From contig JBGPPD010000121.1 of NCBI GenBank assembly GCA_041488375.1, forward strand, positions 1-8,876: a stretch of DNA of 8,876 nt. The letters run 5' to 3'. The translations under genes were made by a program, and so were the position numbers. Shown here one piece after another: positions 5,392-8,876 of the stretch. The notes below the pieces were generated by a model. It did no database searches. It saw only the letters and a list, made by a program, of their open reading frames with translations, and had not been told where the DNA came from. This DNA comes from JAABQT01 sp041488375 (GTDB lineage: Bacteria; Pseudomonadota; Gammaproteobacteria; Burkholderiales; SG8-39). Positions within the stretch are counted from its first letter, which is position 1. The number at the start of each line of letters is the position of its first letter.

Positions 5392-6408
5392 CTAGCTCGC
5401 GGCCAGCTTGAGCCGGTTCTCGTTCACGGCCTGGATGCTGTTGTATCCGCCCTCGGCGGCGGCGGGGGAAACGCTGGCACCCGGCAGGGTCGCGGTGCTC
5501 TGGGCCGGAGGCGGCGTCACGGCCACCGCGGCGGAGATGTCCACGTATTCGATCTCCACCGGCGTCGGGTTGCCGAAGATCGGCGCGCCATCCGCGCCCC
5601 AGCTCAGAGGGTAGGAGAGCATCTGGTAGCCGATCTCGATGATGACGCGGTCGTCGAAGGTCGCCTCCAGGGACCACGGAGTCGCCGGGTCCTCGTAGGA
5701 CCAGGGATCACCGAGGAGGGCGTAGAGGGCCATGTAGATGGCCTCGAGCTTCTCCTCGTACGACTTCGCGCGCTGCTCCTCCTTGAGGTGGCGGAAGAGC
5801 CCGCGCTTCAGCGCCTCCTCGAAGGTCGCGCGCGTCGGCTTCGGCTTGACCGGCTTCATCGGCTGCACCACTCCTTTCGCCGTGTCCAGGGCACGGGCAG
5901 AAACGGTCGTCTGGAGGTAGGCCGGCTGCGCCACCGGCGCGACGTCCACGAGGGCCACACGCTTGAGCGTACGGAGGGGCGTCCCTTCGGCGGTGACGCT
6001 CCAGGCCTCGTCCTCGCGGTTCTCGATGAAGAACGCGAAGCTCGACTGCTTCACGTCGCCCCGCTCCACCAGCGTCATGAGGTCCCTGGCGGCGGTCGTG
6101 TCCGGCGGATCGACCTCGTAACGCAGGCCCACGTTGTCGATCGAGAGCCGCAACGTCCCATTGGACCGGCGCCCCAGGAGCATCCGAGAATCGTGCTCGC
6201 CGCGGGCCAGGACGTCCACGTTTCCGCGGAGCGACTCGTCGAAGGCACCGGGCGCGATCTCCTCGACGAAGCCGCCCAGGTCCTCGGAGCGCACGCCGAA
6301 CATGGCGCCGTAACCCACGAGCATCTTCGTCTTGTCCTTGGCCCGCACCTCGATCGAGGCCGTCACCACGCGCCTTTCGATCTCAGGCCGCGCCTCTCGG
6401 TGACTCAT
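5392..6408 (-). CDS. HK97-type prohead protease with C-terminal extension
   Basis: The N-terminal part (about residues 10-175) is the serine protease that trims capsid proteins in the immature head. Visible family blocks are GYGAMFG (32-38), FVEEIAPGAFDESL (47-60), EHDSRMLLGR (71-80; H72 is the likely catalytic His), GLRYEVDPPDT (94-104), LVERGDVKQSSFAF (113-126; S122 is the likely nucleophile) and LVDVAPVAQPAY (153-164). The remaining 160 residues go beyond the usual core. They contain a Lys/Pro linker, a charged helical stretch (FEEALKRGLFRHLKEEQRAK), then TFDDRVIIEIG..MLSYPLSW (250-270), a strand-rich block seen in other phage head proteins, and a low-complexity Pro/Ala tail. The chosen start is ATG at 6408, with GGAGG five bases upstream and the family-like MSHREARPE. 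An ATG at 6441 with GGAGAAGG would add 11 residues and is a real alternative. Confidence 0.9.
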   Translation of the reverse strand: MSHREARPEIERRVVTASIEVRAKDKTKMLVGYGAMFGVRSEDLGGFVEEIAPGAFDESLRGNVDVLARGEHDSRMLLGRRSNGTLRLSIDNVGLRYEVDPPDTTAARDLMTLVERGDVKQSSFAFFIENREDEAWSVTAEGTPLRTLKRVALVDVAPVAQPAYLQTTVSARALDTAKGVVQPMKPVKPKPTRATFEEALKRGLFRHLKEEQRAKSYEEKLEAIYMALYALLGDPWSYEDPATPWSLEATFDDRVIIEIGYQMLSYPLSWGADGAPIFGNPTPVEIEYVDISAAVAVTPPPAQSTATLPGASVSPAAAEGGYNSIQAVNENRLKLAAS

Positions 6409-6441
6409 CACATCCTCCAACGCGGCGTCATGGCCGCACAT

Positions 6442-6804
6442 CTAGACCTTCTCCACGTTGCTGACGATGACTTGGGCCTCGTAGCTTCCACGCTTGACCC
6501 CGGCTGCGTACGTCCACTCGATCAGGACCCGGTGCCGCTCCTCGTCCTTCGAGGTGGTCTGAACAGCCATGTCGGCGGGCAGCAGTTCCAGCGTGAGCAC
6601 GCCGCCGGACGTGACGTTGGCCTTGATGTCCACCAGGGTGCGCGAGTTGATGATGGCCAGCGTGTCCTCGTCGTAGAGGCTGTACACCATGGTGGTGAGG
6701 CTCGCCCCGGGTATCACCGCCCCCGTCTCGTCCTTCACAGTGGCGGTGATGACGCGCGTGGTCTTCTCCGGGAAGGGCCCGTGCTTCGAATCGGGATTTC
6801 GCAT
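6442..6804 (-). CDS. Predicted beta-sandwich phage structural protein (120 aa)
   Basis: The ATG at 6804 overlaps the TGA of the long repeat gene as ATGA, so it is probably translated by coupling. The protein is strand-rich throughout: TRVITATVKDETGAVIPGA (16-34), LTTMVYSLYDEDTLAIINSR (36-55), GGVLTLELLPADM (67-79), HRVLIEWTYAAG (91-102) and SYEAQVIVSNVE (107-118). The pattern 'TATV.DE.G..I..A.L.T....LYD..T..IINSR...D', then 'L...P.D......E.HR..I.WTY..G...G..E....V', recurs in small phage proteins coded near portal, collar or tail genes and suggests an immunoglobulin-like fold. A role as a virion collar or fibre-anchoring subunit working with the adjacent repeat protein is inference. The stop TAG at 6442 directly abuts the alternative protease start at 6441. 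Confidence 0.75.
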   Translation of the reverse strand: MRNPDSKHGPFPEKTTRVITATVKDETGAVIPGASLTTMVYSLYDEDTLAIINSRTLVDIKANVTSGGVLTLELLPADMAVQTTSKDEERHRVLIEWTYAAGVKRGSYEAQVIVSNVEKV

Positions 6805-8876
6805 CAGGCCACCTGGAGGCCCGCGAGCTGCGAGCCGGTGAACGCGGGAAGGGACAGCTCCGGGCCGGACACTACGGCCCCGACCATCGAAGCGCCGGTG
6901 ACGGTGGCGACGGTCAACGATGGCCCCGACACGGAGACGTTGTCGATCGACGGGCCACGGAAGAGGAAATCGAAGAGGCGGACGACCTTGCCGTAGATCC
7001 ACGATCCGACGAGGAAAGCCGCGAAGCCGCCAACGAACGCGAGGGCGCCGGAGAATGCGCGACGCGTTTGCCGGCCGATGGCTCCGACGAAGGAGAGTCC
7101 ACCGGAGAGCGCCCTGCCCATGCGGCGCGTGATCGTTCCGACGAAGGAGAGCGAGCCCGGCAGCGCCTTGGCGGCCTGTTTGCTGAAGCTGCCCGCGAAG
7201 GAGAGAGCGGCGGTCAACGCCTTGATGAAGGTGTGCGATGCGACGAAGGCACCCACTAAGGACAAGGTCGCGGCCATGGCTCGCGAGGCTCGTTTCATCA
7301 TCGTGCCCGCGAAGTCCAGCGTCGCCGTCAGTGCGTGCGCAGCACGCTTGGTGAAAGCGCCGACGAACGAGAAGCTACCCGAGAGAGCCTTCCCGGTTTG
7401 CTTGCCGAGTGCCCCCGAGAAGGACAGGGCGGCCGCGAGCGCTTTCGTGAAAATGGTCTTCGCCGTGAACGTGCCCAGGAGAGAGAGTGTCGCCGCCAGC
7501 GCGCGCCGCGTCTGAATCGCCGTCGCGCCGGCGAAGGTGATCCCGGCGGCGAGGGACCTGGTCACTCGCTTTGCCGCTGATCCAACAAAGGAAAGCGTTG
7601 CCGAATGTCCCTTCACGGTCTGCTTGCTGATCGTTCCGACGAACGAGACCGCGGCCGTCAATGCCTTCGTGAAGATGCTCTTCGGGGTCAACGTACCCGT
7701 GAAGGACAGCGTCGCCGTCAAGGCGCGATTGAAGAAGCTCCCGGTCAGGAGCGCGCCTACGAGCGAGAGCGTGCCGGCGATGCCTCGCCGCGCTTGCTTG
7801 GCCATGGAGCCCGAGAACGTCAGTGACGCGGTGTAGGCCCTGGCCAGCGCCTTCGTCATCGTCCCAACGAAGGAGAGGCCGCCGGTCATCGCCTTCCCCG
7901 TCCGCTTTGTCATCGCGCCCGCAAAGGACAACGTCGCCGTGAGGACGACGACCACGAGATGCGACGGGACCAGCGCCCCCACGAAGGAGAGACCGCCAGC
8001 GAGCGAGCGAGCGGCACGCTTCGAGAGGGAACCGACGAAGGAAAGGCCGCCCGTAAGCGCGCGCGCGGTACGCTTCGAAAGCGCACCGACGAAAGACAAG
8101 CCGGCCGGCAAAGCCTTCTGAGTGCCAAGCTGCATCGCCCCGATGAACGTCACCGACGCGGTGATGTCCTGCGTGTAGACCTGCGCCGTCGCCGGGATCT
8201 CGTAGGATCGCGGGCTCTGGTAGAACCTGGCGGCGTTGAGGAGGCCCGCGCCGGGATGGAAAGCCGGGCTCACGTCGCGCACCGTCGCCGTGAGAGCGCC
8301 CGACGTGTAGTCGGTCGTCAGGCGGCCAGCGTTGGCTGGCGTCGTGTTGAAGTTGTCCCACCGGACCTGCGTGCCGGCGGAGGGGACGTTGGTCCCCAGG
8401 CGCAGGGCGTTGCCCGACACCCAGCCGGCTCGGTTGACGATCTCCTGCACGATGGTCGTCACGGTCGTGTTGATGAACCCGGCGGAGCCGAAACCGCTGA
8501 AGGGGACATTGGCCGTAGTACGCGTCATCCTGTTGGGGCCGTTGGCGGCGCCAGAGGACCACTGCGCGCAGTTGTCTATGGCCTCGCCGGCCATGGTGGC
8601 GGTGGCCGTTCCGGTCGTGATGACGTTGAGTCTCAGTACCGCGTTGTCGATCGTCACGCCCTGCGGGATGTTGACCGAGACGAAGCGCCAGGCCGGGGCC
8701 TTCGTGATGTCCATCGGGAGGTACGCGTAATCTTTCCAAAACTCCCCGGCGCCTGCGGTGTACCCGTGGCCGTCGTCCAGGTTCGCGTTGACCGTCTCGA
8801 CCACCTGCACGTCGAGTTCGCATGGGAAGACGAACTCGGCCGCCGCGCGCCACTCCGGGATGCGCGTGACGGGATC
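6804..8876 (-). CDS. Large modular virion protein: CBM-like domain, 21 tandem repeats, 5 decapeptide repeats (partial)
   Basis: The frame is open to the right edge, giving 690 visible residues (numbered from the edge); the true N-terminus is missing. The first start codon in view is GTG at 8810, but coding-like sequence continues upstream of it. Residues about 22-192 resemble DNRLRE/carbohydrate-binding-type jelly rolls: VETVNANLDDG, RFVSVNIPQGVTIDNAVLRL, IVQEIVNRAGWVSGNALRLG. Residues 238-620 are 21 tandem repeats of 17-21 residues with consensus near AL(T/S)GxLSFVGxxxKRxxR; they are basic, Ala/Gly-rich and have a 74-residue higher period. Residues 621-640 are hydrophobic (WIYGKVVRLFDFLF). 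The C-terminal 50 residues are five decapeptides of type GPSLxxxxVS. The layout suggests a surface-exposed fibre, adhesin or capsid-associated protein. Its place just upstream of the head genes is unusual for a tail fibre. Function unproven. Confidence 0.85.
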   Translation of the reverse strand, partial: DPVTRIPEWRAAAEFVFPCELDVQVVETVNANLDDGHGYTAGAGEFWKDYAYLPMDITKAPAWRFVSVNIPQGVTIDNAVLRLNVITTGTATATMAGEAIDNCAQWSSGAANGPNRMTRTTANVPFSGFGSAGFINTTVTTIVQEIVNRAGWVSGNALRLGTNVPSAGTQVRWDNFNTTPANAGRLTTDYTSGALTATVRDVSPAFHPGAGLLNAARFYQSPRSYEIPATAQVYTQDITASVTFIGAMQLGTQKALPAGLSFVGALSKRTARALTGGLSFVGSLSKRAARSLAGGLSFVGALVPSHLVVVVLTATLSFAGAMTKRTGKAMTGGLSFVGTMTKALARAYTASLTFSGSMAKQARRGIAGTLSLVGALLTGSFFNRALTATLSFTGTLTPKSIFTKALTAAVSFVGTISKQTVKGHSATLSFVGSAAKRVTRSLAAGITFAGATAIQTRRALAATLSLLGTFTAKTIFTKALAAALSFSGALGKQTGKALSGSFSFVGAFTKRAAHALTATLDFAGTMMKRASRAMAATLSLVGAFVASHTFIKALTAALSFAGSFSKQAAKALPGSLSFVGTITRRMGRALSGGLSFVGAIGRQTRRAFSGALAFVGGFAAFLVGSWIYGKVVRLFDFLFRGPSIDNVSVSGPSLTVATVTGASMVGAVVSGPELSLPAFTGSQLAGLQVA
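6807..6956 (-). repeat. Five in-frame 30-bp units encoding decapeptide repeats
   Basis: The last 50 codons of the large virion gene divide exactly into five decapeptides: GPSIDNVSVS, GPSLTVATVT, GASMVGAVVS, GPELSLPAFT and GSQLAGLQVA. The consensus has Gly at 1, Pro at 2, an aliphatic residue at 4 and Val or Phe at 9 with Ser/Thr at 10 in most copies. The regular period suggests a small beta-solenoid or a beta-strand assembly tag at the C-terminus. Confidence 0.85.
7017..8165 (-). repeat. Coding tandem repeats: 21 units of about 54-60 bp, with 222-bp super-units
   Basis: Within the large virion gene, 21 consecutive units of 17-21 codons encode variants of ALTGGLSFVGALSKRTAR. On the plus strand each carries a recognisable variant of 'acgaaggagag'. 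Longer 20-21-codon units occur as units 4, 8, 9, 13 and 17, so sets of four make 74 codons. Super-units at 7503-7724, 7281-7502 and 7059-7280 are each exactly 222 bp and align in register (a TIFTK/HTFIK-type unit first, a KQT/KQA unit second, a KR/RR unit third). The copies have diverged at the nucleotide level, so the array is old or under selection, not a recent expansion. Confidence 0.93.

Noticed and set aside
4705..6996. Very long plus-strand frame (763 codons) opposite the protease region
   Set aside because: The opposite strand has four coherent genes with ribosome binding sites. The plus-strand product is Arg/His/Asp-rich with no family pattern.
7017..8165. CRISPR-like array
   Set aside because: The roughly 54-bp periodicity is continuous coding sequence with diverged units and no constant-repeat/variable-spacer alternation.
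8808..8810. GTG at 8810 as the start of the large virion protein
   Set aside because: The frame stays open to the window edge and the upstream 22 codons read as ordinary protein (WRAAAEFVFP). No ribosome binding site precedes the GTG, so the gene is treated as partial.
7375..8853. 492-codon minus-strand frame overlapping the large virion gene
   Set aside because: It is out of frame with the regular LSFVG repeats and DNRLRE-like module, and its product is compositionally biased.

Overview
The window is part of the late (virion structure) module of a tailed bacteriophage or prophage. It is high in GC: 60-base blocks in the structural genes reach about 72% by hand count. Strong AGGAGG/GGAGG ribosome binding sites and GTG starts also fit a GC-rich bacterial host. 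Nothing in the window identifies the host or distinguishes a free phage from a prophage: there is no integrase, attachment site or bacterial flank. The identifications rest on reading family motifs in translated sequence, not on database searches.

All genes but one are on the minus strand and are read from right to left. In that order they are: a large protein open at the right edge (carbohydrate-binding-like N-terminal module, 21 tandem repeats of about 18 residues, then five decapeptide repeats); a 120-aa predicted beta-sandwich protein; an HK97-type prohead protease with a long C-terminal extension; a 152-aa protein with a signal peptide; a 79-aa four-cysteine zinc-finger-like protein; a 216-bp structured leader without a gene; the HK97-fold major capsid protein; a very stable UUCG-capped hairpin; a 64-aa head-region protein; a 181-aa protein with a signal peptide; a 53-aa Lys/Pro-rich protein; a head-tail connector; an HK97 gp10-like tail-completion protein; and, at the left edge, a partial neck/tail-terminator-like protein. 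Spacing is tight. There are ATGA or GTGA start/stop overlaps at three junctions (6804, 4924, 1354), which points to one translationally coupled late operon.

The exception is a 165-aa HNH homing-endonuclease-like gene on the plus strand (339..836). It has lower GC and sits between the gp10-like and tail-terminator-like genes. It probably arrived as a mobile insertion.

Together the genes follow the standard route of head assembly (protease and capsid), neck (connector, gp10-like, terminator-like) and accessory virion decoration. The least ordinary parts are the repeat protein, with a 74-residue higher-order period (222 bp), the two exported-looking proteins that bracket the capsid gene, and the structured RNA elements before and after the capsid gene. 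No CRISPR array, tRNA, rRNA or insertion sequence was seen. The only non-coding stretch over 50 bp is the capsid leader.
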